Positions 52,273 to 62,542 of a DNA stretch of 64,000 bases are shown one piece after another; within the stretch, counting starts at the first letter, position 1; every line of letters begins with the position of its first letter. This DNA is from Halomonas sp. A40-4 (GTDB lineage Bacteria; Pseudomonadota; Gammaproteobacteria; Pseudomonadales; Halomonadaceae). The notes beneath the pieces are model-generated. The model searched no databases and had not been told where the DNA came from. It worked only from the letters and a program-made list of their open reading frames with translations. The position numbers were made by a program, and so were the translations under genes. The stretch is taken from positions 3,906,001-3,970,000 of the forward strand of contig NZ_CP065230.1 in NCBI RefSeq assembly GCF_015767635.1, read 5' to 3'.

Positions 52273-54006
52273 TTACTGACCCCCTCGACATTCATAGCTA
52301 GAGGCAACCCGTAAGTCTCCTCCAATATAGTGCGGGTAATGGGGGTATCGGCACATCAACTGTGATGCAAACGGCGTATGAGGCGCCGAGGTTTTATTCC
52401 GCGTTAAGAGTAGGGCATCATCCGGGGTTTCGCCTTCCACAACCCATTGATCCAGTATGGTCAACATGTCATGGTTCGTTGGAATGACTCGCCCATCGGT
52501 CATGCTCTGACCAGTACCGCCATGAGTCGTCGCCGTCGCCAAATATAGGCGGGCTGAATTATTGACGTTTTCAATTCCAAGCTCCTCCACGACAGCGTTG
52601 AAATATTCGATACCGGCCAGAGGGCTCTGAGCGTAGTCGCCAGTGTCTTCACGTATAATCAACTTTCCACCGTGCTCGAAAAAAGCGGATAGATCTGGGT
52701 CTGTCGAATCCATTAGCGCCGAGACTTCCCGCACACGGGCCGCATAATCGTTAACATTGTAGTTGCGTAGATCAAAGTTCGGATCCTGTGTGATCACGTA
52801 ACGGATAAAATTATCACCATACAAAAACTGTCGCGCCGTGCTACGCGGATCAGGGTCAACCGGTAAGGAGGGTGGCTTGGGGCCGGTCACCCAGCTGGCA
52901 AAGCCGCCGGGGACATCTTCAACACCATAGAGCCAGCCCGGGTAGGAGGTCAGTTCGTTGGCAAGTGGGAAAGGAAAGTTGTAACGCTCTCCAGCCGTTT
53001 CAATTAGGTCAACCTGCGCTGAGGTGAGGCAGTCGTGAGGCATTGCTGTGGCGGTATCGTTGCTGCATCGCAGTGAATGCGGATTGAACTGCGCCTGACA
53101 CGCATGAAAATTGTGGATAACTCCATCAGCCAGACCGTCAAGCTGATCGCAGGCACTCACTACACTCTGCCCTAGCATCTCGATCTCGTCCGCGTTCATC
53201 CAGCCCCCATTGAGTAGGTTAACGGCATTACGCTGAAAACCGTGAAACAATCCCGTCCAACGAATCACTGGCACCACGCTCACGATACCGTCATAGTCAG
53301 TCGGGAAGCGTTGCGCCATAGTCAACCCTTCTCGCCCGCCTTCGGAGCCGCCAACGTAATAGCTATAAAGTGGTTCCCGCTTATAAAATTGCTTAATCAA
53401 CTCAAAGGCGACATCTTTTGCTTTTTTGTAGGAAGCGTAAGCGAAATTCTCGAATGCTTCATCATTAAGAGCAAACTCCGCGACCTCAGTCGCTGCTGAG
53501 GCATCCTCGATACGATGCCCCGAGTCTGTACCAAACGTGACATAGCCTTGGGTGATGGGCAATGGTGCACCCTCTGGGGCATTGCGCAACGGTTCAAGTG
53601 CCGTTACGAGCGAGCCATTGAATCCGCCTCCACCGTACTGCACGGTCTTGCCATTCCACACCAGAGGTAAATTAAGCTGGAAGGTAATCGACGGAGCCAC
53701 TGGGTCGACGGGTGCAATACTACCGATTATCTTGCAAAACTCGGGAAGCGACTGTGGCTGATTAGCAGTCTCGATCAAGGAAGCATTAGTGATAGTGGCC
53801 GCGCCACTAGGCAGGCCGATCGCACTTTCAGGAATCTTTGTTCTCGCCAAACTTGCGCAGGATTGACGTAACTCTGCTTGCGTTGGGAAAGAAGAGACAG
53901 GTGTCTTTTCTGCGCTGCTACAAGCACTAAGAAGTCCAGCGTTTCCCAGCATCACTAATGCGTAAGCCACATAGCGCAGCCGGTTTAGATAGTTTTTATC
54001 AGGCAT
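52273..54006 (-). CDS. Tannase/feruloyl-esterase family lipoprotein
   Basis: 577 residues. Lipobox LLSA-C near residue 29 marks it as a lipoprotein, so it should work in the periplasm or at the outer membrane. Tannase-family hydrolase: nucleophile in GGSEGGREG (Gly-x-Ser-x-Gly-Gly), VQYGGGGFNGSL oxyanion region, lid domain with paired Cys, acid in IIREDTGDYA and His in ATTHGGTG. Members hydrolyse gallate, ferulate, chlorogenate or MHET-like esters; the natural ester is unknown. Product acids such as hydroxybenzoates or hydroxycinnamates would suit the surrounding catabolic genes. It starts a 770-nt gap away from pobA and stops next to the BKACE pseudogene. Confidence 0.86.
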   Translation of the reverse strand: MPDKNYLNRLRYVAYALVMLGNAGLLSACSSAEKTPVSSFPTQAELRQSCASLARTKIPESAIGLPSGAATITNASLIETANQPQSLPEFCKIIGSIAPVDPVAPSITFQLNLPLVWNGKTVQYGGGGFNGSLVTALEPLRNAPEGAPLPITQGYVTFGTDSGHRIEDASAATEVAEFALNDEAFENFAYASYKKAKDVAFELIKQFYKREPLYSYYVGGSEGGREGLTMAQRFPTDYDGIVSVVPVIRWTGLFHGFQRNAVNLLNGGWMNADEIEMLGQSVVSACDQLDGLADGVIHNFHACQAQFNPHSLRCSNDTATAMPHDCLTSAQVDLIETAGERYNFPFPLANELTSYPGWLYGVEDVPGGFASWVTGPKPPSLPVDPDPRSTARQFLYGDNFIRYVITQDPNFDLRNYNVNDYAARVREVSALMDSTDPDLSAFFEHGGKLIIREDTGDYAQSPLAGIEYFNAVVEELGIENVNNSARLYLATATTHGGTGQSMTDGRVIPTNHDMLTILDQWVVEGETPDDALLLTRNKTSAPHTPFASQLMCRYPHYPHYIGGDLRVASSYECRGGQ

Positions 54007-54775
54007 AAAGATACTCTCTCTTTTATGTTGTTATTAGGCTCAATGAGCAACAGAGAATGAACATATTTGCAGCGCTTTAAAAAGAAACACCAAAACTATT
54101 GGCACAACCGTATAAACCTTCTACAACAATCACTTTCAGGCCAATTATATTCAGCCAGATGCCAGCACGAATCATTCTTTACGGCAAAGATCCAGCGTAT
54201 CAGGCAGTAGAAAGAAAAGGCCCAAGCCAATGTCGCTTCCCATAAAAAGTTAGATCGGCTTGAAAGCGGAGGCTTCCACATAGAGAGTCTGTTCGTCTCC
54301 CCCTAGAACTTGCGACGTGCTCATTGCCCGCATTGATATAACAATTCCAGTGAGTATTACCTTTGCGTGGCTGTGCTACCAATACCTATCAGGTAGATTT
54401 GCATACCTAATTGAGCAAGTCGACATAATCGCAACCAATTACCAATTACCAAAAATCAATGGCTTATGAAAAAACCTAGCTATTTTGAACATTCCTTATT
54501 CGTCACCCCCAAGAGGATGCAGGGCATACCCGTACTTAATTACGACGTATCGTTTACGACTAATGGATGAGCTAAGGCTGACGCAGTTATAAGCTAAATG
54601 TGCGACGCACCTAAATAATGTTGGCATCGCCATCATGAGCAACAAATGAGCGCGCCTTTTTCTTGACACAGCGCTCGACCGCTCAATGATTATGCAGATT
54701 GCCGAGCGTGTACCATCGCCAGTAATACCAAACATTGACAGGTGGATTGTGGTGGCAAGTGTCACCAAAGACCCA
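54007..54775. other. 769-nt stretch without a recognisable gene
   Basis: Lower GC than its surroundings. Short open frames on both strands have no ribosome sites and match nothing I recognise. There is a small direct repeat of about 8 bp (ACCAATTA) near 54432-54450. It presumably holds the promoter of the esterase gene at its left end; the rest may be decayed coding sequence. Confidence 0.5.
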
Positions 54776-56008
<1,233 letters not shown>

Positions 56009-56102
56009 TCAATGAAACACGCCGCATAATAAGGCATGATCGAGATCAATTATTGGACATTTAGCGCCTTGTTACTCAACCTTGGTCGTACAGGAGATGC
56101 AG

Positions 56103-57041
56103 ATGATGCCTGCCTCGTCGGCAACGTCCGTTCCGGTATTCAAGCTCTATGGCGAGACACAGCATTGGCCCACGCCCGACTTGCTCCACTGCGAATCCAT
56201 CGCCGAACGCAGCCAGCTCCATGACTGGCATATCCGCCCGCATCGCCATGCCGACCTGGTGCATATTCTGTTTATTGCGCAAGGTAGCGTTGAGTTAGCG
56301 CTGGAGGGAACGAACCACCAGCTGCAGAGCGCCAGCGCCATCGTGGTGCCCGCCATGGCTATTCACGGCTTTATCTTTTCACCGGATGTGCAGGGGCACA
56401 TCATTACCTTGGCTAAGCCATTGGCTGACCACTTACATGCGTTAATGGGTGAGAACAGCACGCTAAAAAAAGCCGACTTCTACCCTCTGAGCCAGACCAA
56501 CCGGGCTGAGCGAATTGCCACCCTGGTCACTCAGATCGACCAGGAGTACCGCCAGCCGGCCCCCGGACGGCACAGCCTGCTCGAGGCACTTATTCAAGCC
56601 TTGGTGGTCGAGCTATCGCGCCTTGGGGCGTATACCGGCAGCGCGGCAAAACGCTATGGCCCCCGCAAGCGTGACAAAGGGCGGCAGCATTTAGAGCAGT
56701 ATCAGGTGCTGATCGAAGCACACTATCGCGAGCAGCCTAGCATTGAGCAGTTAGCCGAGCAGATCGGGGTGAGTAGTGCGCACCTGAACCTGCTCTGCCG
56801 CCAGCTCGCCGGACGCAGCGCCCTGCAGTTGCTGCATGAGCGTCTGCTGCTGGAGGCCAAGCGACAGCTCACCTATACCAATATGACCATTGGCCAGGTC
56901 TCTGACAGCTTAGGTTTCTCTGAGCCGGCTTACTTCACGCGCTTTTTTAAGCGTAATACCAAGTTCTCGCCTCGCGAATTTCGGTCGCGTCAAAATAATA
57001 GTATAGCCTCTAGTAAAGAAGTCCCCGATCAGGCGAACTGA
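56103..57041 (+). CDS. AraC/XylS-family regulator of pobA (PobR/PobC type)
   Basis: 312 residues from the ATG at 56103, which gives a 6-nt spacing to AGGAG; ATGs at 56097 and 56106 are alternatives. An N-terminal cupin (about 30-130: HIRPHRHADLVHILFIAQGSVELALEG) is followed by two C-terminal helix-turn-helix motifs (about 205-300: SIEQLAEQIGVSSAHLNLLCRQL and TIGQVSDSLGFSEPAYFTRFFKR). Such regulators respond to 4-hydroxybenzoate and activate pobA. The shared intergenic region with pobA is about 140 bp. Confidence 0.9.
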   Translation: MMPASSATSVPVFKLYGETQHWPTPDLLHCESIAERSQLHDWHIRPHRHADLVHILFIAQGSVELALEGTNHQLQSASAIVVPAMAIHGFIFSPDVQGHIITLAKPLADHLHALMGENSTLKKADFYPLSQTNRAERIATLVTQIDQEYRQPAPGRHSLLEALIQALVVELSRLGAYTGSAAKRYGPRKRDKGRQHLEQYQVLIEAHYREQPSIEQLAEQIGVSSAHLNLLCRQLAGRSALQLLHERLLLEAKRQLTYTNMTIGQVSDSLGFSEPAYFTRFFKRNTKFSPREFRSRQNNSIASSKEVPDQAN

Positions 57042-57151
57042 ACGAGAGCGAGTAGACGGCGCCTTGTTCAAGCGGCCGAGCATCAATTACAGTTGCGTGC
57101 AGACCCATAACCCAATGTCTTCATTCCGGCCTTGCTACTCTGGGGCTCGAT

Positions 57152-58243
57152 TCACTGGCCAATCTGGATGACCGGCTTGACGGTGGTACCTTTCTTCGAG
57201 TCCTCGAATGCCTGGTGGATCTGTTCAGGTGCGTAGAACCTGACCAGCCGATCAAAGGGGAAGCGCCCCTCCTTGAAGTAGGCGATTAGTTGCGGGATGA
57301 AAACGCGCGGTACCGAGTCACCCTCTATCACCCCGATCATCGACTTGCCCTCGGCCATCAGATCATGATGCACGTCCAGAGTGACCTCGGGAGTGACACC
57401 AACTATGGCCGAGACGCCAAGCGGGCACAGTGCCTGCAGAGACTGGCGCACCACCATGGGCACCCCGGTGGTCTCCACGGCAAACTGGCTGCCGCTACCG
57501 GTGATCTCCCGCACGCGCTCGACAGTGTCTTCCTGCTGTCCGTTGATTGCATGAGTCGCCCCCAGCTCAAGGGCCAACTCAAGACGGTTGTCGTGGACGT
57601 CCACCGCAATTATCTGACGGCAACCAACAATCCTGGCTGCCATGATAGCGGAGAGCCCAACGGCCCCACAGCCATAGACCACTAAGCTTGACCCGAACTC
57701 AGGCTTGAGCCGGTTGAGCACCGTGCCAGCGCCTGTCTGGATGCCGCAACCCAGCGGACCGAGCAGCGCCAGGTTCACCTCCGGGTCGGCCAGCACCACA
57801 TTGCGAGCGCTAACCACGGCGTGGGTGGCAAAGGACGACTGACCAAAAAAGGTGGCCAGCGCCTCATCCCCCCGCGCCAGACGATGACTACCGTCATCCA
57901 TGGCACCACCAAAGTTAAGCTCGTTAAAGGCATCGCAGACTGTGGGATGACCCGTTAGGCAGTGACCGCATCCGCCACAGTGGGCAAACGACAACACCAC
58001 GTGATCGCCCACCTCAAGCCCATTCACTCCCTCGCCAAGGGCTTCCACCACTCCGGCGCCCTCGTGGCCCAGCACGATGGGAAAGGGAGCTAGGCCTAGG
58101 TCACGGGCCACCGCATCCGTATGGCAGACACCGGTGGCCACGATGCGCACCCGTACCTCGCCCATAGAGGGCTCTGCCAGCTCGACCGTCTGCCACTCGA
58201 AGTCATGCCCCTGCTCAGAAATCACTGCCGCTTGAATTTGCAT
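57152..58243 (-). CDS. Zinc-dependent aryl-alcohol-type dehydrogenase (XylB/benzyl-alcohol type)
   Basis: 363 residues from the ATG at 58243 (AAGGA upstream). MDR alcohol dehydrogenase: catalytic zinc Cys in ATGVCHTD and His in LGHEGAGVVEA, structural zinc cysteines in CGGCGHCLTGHPTVC, NAD motif VYGCGAVGLSAIM with acidic AVDVHDN afterwards (NAD rather than NADP). Closest in pattern to benzyl/aryl alcohol dehydrogenases such as XylB, from memory. With the aldehyde dehydrogenase at 62543 it could convert benzyl-type alcohols to acids for the ben/pob routes. It follows the TRAP permease gene by 121 nt on the same strand. Confidence 0.85.
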   Translation of the reverse strand: MQIQAAVISEQGHDFEWQTVELAEPSMGEVRVRIVATGVCHTDAVARDLGLAPFPIVLGHEGAGVVEALGEGVNGLEVGDHVVLSFAHCGGCGHCLTGHPTVCDAFNELNFGGAMDDGSHRLARGDEALATFFGQSSFATHAVVSARNVVLADPEVNLALLGPLGCGIQTGAGTVLNRLKPEFGSSLVVYGCGAVGLSAIMAARIVGCRQIIAVDVHDNRLELALELGATHAINGQQEDTVERVREITGSGSQFAVETTGVPMVVRQSLQALCPLGVSAIVGVTPEVTLDVHHDLMAEGKSMIGVIEGDSVPRVFIPQLIAYFKEGRFPFDRLVRFYAPEQIHQAFEDSKKGTTVKPVIQIGQ

Positions 58244-58364
58244 GGTTAGCTTCCTTATCAAGAAGGTTTAGAAGCCGGGCTATCCATCGGTAGCCGAGAA
58301 GGACGCAGGCTCATCATAAGTGGAGCCACCAACCAACAATTATTGCGTCGACATCCAATGTTCC

Positions 58365-59654
58365 TCATAGCAAAAAGAAGGTCGAGAGTACCGGGAACAG
58401 AATCAAAAGCGTCAGGCGCAGCAGGTCAGACACCACAAAGGGTGCCACCCCTTTAAATATCTCCCCCAGCCCCACGTGCGGCGCCATTGCCTTGATCACG
58501 AACACGTTCATCCCCACGGGCGGGGTCATTAGTCCCAGCTCCACCGTCAGAACGGTGATGATGCCAAACCATACCGGGTCGATACCCATGGCCTGGATGA
58601 TGGGGTATACCACCGGTACGGTGATCACCAGCATGGCGATGGAGTCCATGAACATGCCCAGCACAAAGTAGAGCGCCAGAATGCATAGCACGACCACCAG
58701 CGGCGTAAGATCCATGCCGTAGAGCACTTCGGTAATCGAGAACGAGATGCGCGATACCGAAATGAAATAGCCAAGCGTTTCGGCCCCTACCAGCATGAAG
58801 AAGACCACGGCAGAAAGCGCCAATGTTTCCTGAAGACTGCGCCACAAGCCACTCAGGCGCATGCCTTTGGCCAGGGCATATAACAAGGTCGCGAAAGCGC
58901 CGACGCTGGCCCCTTCGGTGGGCGTAAAGGCGCCGAAATAGATACCCAGGATCATGATCAGGAAAACGCCAAAGAACGGCAGCAACCCCGTCAGTGAAGC
59001 GAGCTTGGTTTTCCAGGCGGTCGGCTCACCGGCCACGGCAAGTGAGGGACGCAGCCGCATCAGTACCGTAATGGTCAACGCATACATGACCAGCCCCAGC
59101 AGGCCGGGAATCAGCCCGGCCATGAACATATCGCCAACGGACTGCTCGGTCAGTATGGCGTAGATAAGCAGCGCGATACTCGGCGGAATCATGATGCCCA
59201 GCGTGCCGCCTGCGGCCAGGGCACCTGTCGCCAAGCCGCGGTTGTAGCCATAACGCTCCATTTCCGGCAGCGCCACCCGGGTCATGGTGCTCGCCGTGGC
59301 TAGCGAAGAGCCGGAAATCGCCGAGAAGATACCGCAGGAGCCCACCGCCGCGATGGCCAGGCCACCTTTCCAGCCGCCGCAGATGGTTCGCGTCGAATCA
59401 AAAAGCTTACCGGCCATCCCCGAATGCGCGGCCAGCACCCCCATCAAGACAAACATGGGCACAGCACTGAAGCTGTAGTTCGAGAGCACTTCCACAGGCA
59501 CTGTCTTCAGCTGGGCGATAGCCGCATCCCAACTGATGATCTGGGCAAACCCCACCACGCCGACGATCAGCATCGTCAAGGCAACGGGCACACGCAGAAT
59601 CATCAGTACCAATAACAGCCCCAGCCCCATGGCGCCGATTACTTCACTCCCCAT
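58365..59654 (-). CDS. TRAP transporter large permease (DctM family)
   Basis: 429 residues from the ATG at 59654 (GAGGTGG upstream), overlapping the small-permease gene by 11 nt. DctM motifs: LLVLMILRVPVALTMLIVG, FSAVPMFVLMGVLAA, GIFSAISGSSLATASTMT, GTLGIMIPPSIALLIYAIL, TPTEGASVGAFATLL and ELGLMTPPVGMNVFVIK. Third complete TRAP system in the window; by context it imports an aromatic or related carboxylate. Confidence 0.93.
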   Translation of the reverse strand: MGSEVIGAMGLGLLLVLMILRVPVALTMLIVGVVGFAQIISWDAAIAQLKTVPVEVLSNYSFSAVPMFVLMGVLAAHSGMAGKLFDSTRTICGGWKGGLAIAAVGSCGIFSAISGSSLATASTMTRVALPEMERYGYNRGLATGALAAGGTLGIMIPPSIALLIYAILTEQSVGDMFMAGLIPGLLGLVMYALTITVLMRLRPSLAVAGEPTAWKTKLASLTGLLPFFGVFLIMILGIYFGAFTPTEGASVGAFATLLYALAKGMRLSGLWRSLQETLALSAVVFFMLVGAETLGYFISVSRISFSITEVLYGMDLTPLVVVLCILALYFVLGMFMDSIAMLVITVPVVYPIIQAMGIDPVWFGIITVLTVELGLMTPPVGMNVFVIKAMAPHVGLGEIFKGVAPFVVSDLLRLTLLILFPVLSTFFLL

Positions 59655-60171
59655 GGGCCACCTCCTCTTCAACGCCAAACAGCATGCCCAACAGCGCATG
59701 AATGGCACTGCGTATGCCCAGCAATATGCTCAAGAAGGCCGCCAGATAGTAAACCGGCCCCATCGGGATACGCAGGTCTTGCGTTACCTCCCCATGGCGG
59801 GCCGCCGAGGCGGCGGAATCCAGCAGGCCGAAGAAGAGCACCACACCAAGGGCTGCAAAGCCCAATAGGTAGACACCATGCAGCCTCGTTTTCAGCGGTG
59901 CCGGGAGGCCATGGGAGAAAGCCTCCACCACCACCTGGCTTTTCTCGACATTGGCCGCCATGGCAGCCAATAAAGAAAACAGCATCAGGTAGCTAACCAG
60001 CTCAACGCTGCCGCTCACACGAAACGCGATGGCCCCTTCGGTAAGCTTTGATAAATAACGCGTGGAAACATCCGCGATGGTCACTGCCAACAGGCTGATA
60101 AGCGCAACACCTGCGACCAGACGGCAAAACAGGGCCAGCCAATGGCTGGCCCTTGACAGGATTGACTGCAT
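59644..60171 (-). CDS. TRAP transporter small permease (DctQ family)
   Basis: 175 residues, four membrane helices. SLLAVTIADVSTRYLSKLTEGAIAFRVSGSVELVSYLMLFSLLAAMA covers the DctQ helix 1-2 region with the conserved Arg and Glu. It lies 6 nt after the binding-protein gene and overlaps the large permease, so P-Q-M are cotranscribed. Confidence 0.9.
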   Translation of the reverse strand: MQSILSRASHWLALFCRLVAGVALISLLAVTIADVSTRYLSKLTEGAIAFRVSGSVELVSYLMLFSLLAAMAANVEKSQVVVEAFSHGLPAPLKTRLHGVYLLGFAALGVVLFFGLLDSAASAARHGEVTQDLRIPMGPVYYLAAFLSILLGIRSAIHALLGMLFGVEEEVAHGE

Positions 60172-60177
60172 GACGGA

Positions 60178-61206
60178 CTACCCCTGTTGGGTGGCACAGG
60201 ACTCGCTGGCGTCAAGCGCGGCGTCGTAAACCTCTCGGCCTGGCAGGCCCCGCTCTTCAAGCTCAGTGAGATAGCTTTCGATACCGTCCTTGAGCGGCTT
60301 TTGCCAATCGGGATGATCCAGCGGATCGTCGATTTCGCGGATGGTGTGACCCGCGTCGGCCGCTTCCTGCTTGCCTTCAACGTCCAGGCGGTCAAATACC
60401 TCGCCCGCGTTCTCTGCCCACTTCATGCCCGCGTTATTGTTGATGACGGCTTGTTGCTCAGGCGTCAGGCTGTCGTAAGCGCGTTGATTCATGGTGGCGA
60501 CGAAAATCAACGTGTAGAACGGCACCTCGGTGTGGTAGTTGACCAGCTCATTGATGCGGAAGCCTTTAAGGCCTTCCCAGGGGAAGCTCAGCCCATCGAT
60601 AACGCCACGCTGCATGGACGTGTAGATATCCGGTGCCGGCATGCCGACCGGTACGGCCCCCATATTGTCCAGCATCTGGCCCGCCACAGCCGTTGGTCGA
60701 CGGATGCGCAGGCCTTCAAGGTCTTCTGGGCGCTGCACATCCGTATCGATGGTATGGATACCGCCTGGCCCGGTGGTGAACATGAACAGCGGGCGCGTGT
60801 CCTCATACTCACTATCCAGGTGGCCGTCGTCGTAAAGCGTTTGCAGCACGCAGGCTCCCTGGGTCGCGGTCGTCGCGACGCCTGGCAGTTCGACGATCTG
60901 CGACAGCGGGAAGCGTCCAGCGGTGTACCCCTGCGCGGTTGCGCCGATGTCCGCGATGCCGTTGGCGACAGCCTCATAAATGGCGTCTGGCTTGGCCAGG
61001 GTGCCGGAAGGAAACATTTCAACGGTTAGATCGCCGCCAGACGCTTCTTCGATGGTCTCGGCCCAGGCTTCAAAAATAGCTTCATTGATACCCGAGGCTC
61101 CAGGCCAGAAATGCGCCATACGCAGGGTCGTTTCTGCTTGCGCCGAGGCGGCTGTCACACCGGCGACGGCAGCTGCAAGCAAGCAGCGGGTGAGCATCGT
61201 TTTCAT
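60178..61206 (-). CDS. TRAP transporter periplasmic binding protein (DctP family)
   Basis: 342 residues from the ATG at 61206 (TGGAG upstream). Signal peptide about 1-24 (ASAQA-ET), then TLRMAHFWPGASGINEAIFEAWAETIEEAS, VEMFPSGTLAKPDAIYEAV, GIADIGATAQGYTAGRFPLSQIVELPG, the ligand Arg in LEGLRIRRPT, PVGMPAPDIYTSMQRGVIDGLSFPWEG. First gene of the P-Q-M operon. It resembles in length and pattern the separate binding protein at 61439-62485 (the same AxDIY/IPExxxRGVIDGL layout), pointing to duplication. Confidence 0.9.
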   Translation of the reverse strand: MKTMLTRCLLAAAVAGVTAASAQAETTLRMAHFWPGASGINEAIFEAWAETIEEASGGDLTVEMFPSGTLAKPDAIYEAVANGIADIGATAQGYTAGRFPLSQIVELPGVATTATQGACVLQTLYDDGHLDSEYEDTRPLFMFTTGPGGIHTIDTDVQRPEDLEGLRIRRPTAVAGQMLDNMGAVPVGMPAPDIYTSMQRGVIDGLSFPWEGLKGFRINELVNYHTEVPFYTLIFVATMNQRAYDSLTPEQQAVINNNAGMKWAENAGEVFDRLDVEGKQEAADAGHTIREIDDPLDHPDWQKPLKDGIESYLTELEERGLPGREVYDAALDASESCATQQG

Positions 61207-61382
61207 AGGGGCTCCAGGCATTTATTATTGGATTCATATTAGTTCGCATAGCGAATATTAGTTCGCCATATAACACTACGTTAGTCCACTATGGAGCGCG
61301 GGGCTAATCGACATTGGTCTATAGTCCGTCGGGCGCCTTAACAACGCCTGCGCACCGGATCGGCCCAGGCTCCTCCCATAGC

Positions 61383-61414
61383 AAAAAACCGCCTTCGCAG
61401 GAGCGAAGGCGGTT
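61383..61414 (-). terminator. Terminator after the orphan TRAP binding protein
   Basis: A 12-bp stem AACCGCCTTCGC/GCGAAGGCGGTT with a 4-nt loop, followed on the minus strand by TTTTTTGC. It separates the 61439 gene from the P-Q-M operon downstream. Confidence 0.9.
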
Positions 61415-61438
61415 GACGATGCCAGATGACAATAAAGG

Positions 61439-62485
61439 CTACTGTGTCTGCTCGGTATACGTCTCTACCAGTCGCGTCGCCTCATCATAAAGCCGTTGGC
61501 CATCGAAGCCACGGCTCTCCATGTCGTCAATCCACTGGGCTGTGGCCGTTTCAGCAGCCGCCTGCCAGGGTTGCAACGAATCCTCGGTGATGTAGACCAT
61601 GTTCCCCTCACCGCTTGCTTCAATGGCATCAATCGCCTTCTCTTCTGCTTGATCCATGACCTGACCGATGCGCTGTGCTTCCGCAAGCCCGGCATTATCG
61701 TCAATCACCTGCTGCTGCGCCGGCGAAAGCGCGTCATAGCTAGCCTGGTTCATGGCCAGCACCATCATGGCCGTATATAGCCCATGGCCACCCTCGAAAA
61801 AGGTGTGGTTCTGGGCAACGTCCAGCACGCCCAGCGCCGCCGCACTTTCAAACGGCAGCGCCAGGCCGTCGATCACCCCCCGGGAGATGGCTTCCGGAAT
61901 TTGCGGCATTGGCATGCCCACCGCTTGCGCGCCAAGCAGCCCCAGATAGCGATTCATGGTCTTCGAAGGCGCACGAAGGGCCAGACCATCGAGATCATCA
62001 ACACTTTCGATAGATACGTCCCTGGTATGCAGCTTGCCCGGCGTATGGGCAAAGACGGCGATCGGGTAGACACCCTCGAAGTCATCCTGCATATGCGTTG
62101 TCGCAAACTCATGGGCCGCCATGCTGGTGGCTTCCCCGGTGGTGGGCAGGAAGGGCTGGTCGAATGCCTCCGACTCGGGAAAGCGATTCGGCGTATAGCT
62201 CAACAAGGTCCAGGCAATGTCGACGACCCCGTCCTTGGCCTGATCGTAAAGGGAGGGGGCCGACCCGCCCAGCTGCATGGCAGGGAATATTTCGACGTTG
62301 ATGGCCCCGTCGGACTGCGCTTCGATTCGCTGTGCCCAGGGTTCCAGATACTCGGTCTGCACGGGGGTGGAAGGGGCGGCAAAGTGGTGCAGGCGCAGGG
62401 TCACGGTGTCTTGGGCGTGGCCACCCGCGCTGATGAGCATGCCGCTGATCAACGCGAGGCTGGCGAGTGTGGGTTTTATTGTCAT
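61439..62485 (-). CDS. Orphan TRAP binding protein (DctP family)
   Basis: 348 residues. Signal peptide about 1-24 (GGHAQ-DT), then TVTLRLHHFAAPSTPVQTEYLEPWAQRIE, VEIFPAMQLGGSAPSLYDQAKDG, the ligand Arg in LDGLALRAPSKTMN, and AVGMPMPQIPEAISRGVIDGLALPFES. It has no permease of its own; the P-Q-M operon starts 232 nt downstream beyond a strong terminator, so it may be a second receptor for that permease under separate control. It follows the aldehyde dehydrogenase by 57 nt and is probably cotranscribed with it. Confidence 0.88.
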   Translation of the reverse strand: MTIKPTLASLALISGMLISAGGHAQDTVTLRLHHFAAPSTPVQTEYLEPWAQRIEAQSDGAINVEIFPAMQLGGSAPSLYDQAKDGVVDIAWTLLSYTPNRFPESEAFDQPFLPTTGEATSMAAHEFATTHMQDDFEGVYPIAVFAHTPGKLHTRDVSIESVDDLDGLALRAPSKTMNRYLGLLGAQAVGMPMPQIPEAISRGVIDGLALPFESAAALGVLDVAQNHTFFEGGHGLYTAMMVLAMNQASYDALSPAQQQVIDDNAGLAEAQRIGQVMDQAEEKAIDAIEASGEGNMVYITEDSLQPWQAAAETATAQWIDDMESRGFDGQRLYDEATRLVETYTEQTQ

Positions 62486-62542
62486 TGTAATGGACTCCTT
62501 ATTGACGTCGCTTGCTTGCAGGACATGGTGTCCTGCACTTAG

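Noticed and set aside
54384..54398. ATAC-N7-GTAG, near match to the BenM/CatM pattern
   Set aside because: The last base is wrong, the companion AACCAATATTGTTTA element is absent and no start lies at a suitable distance.
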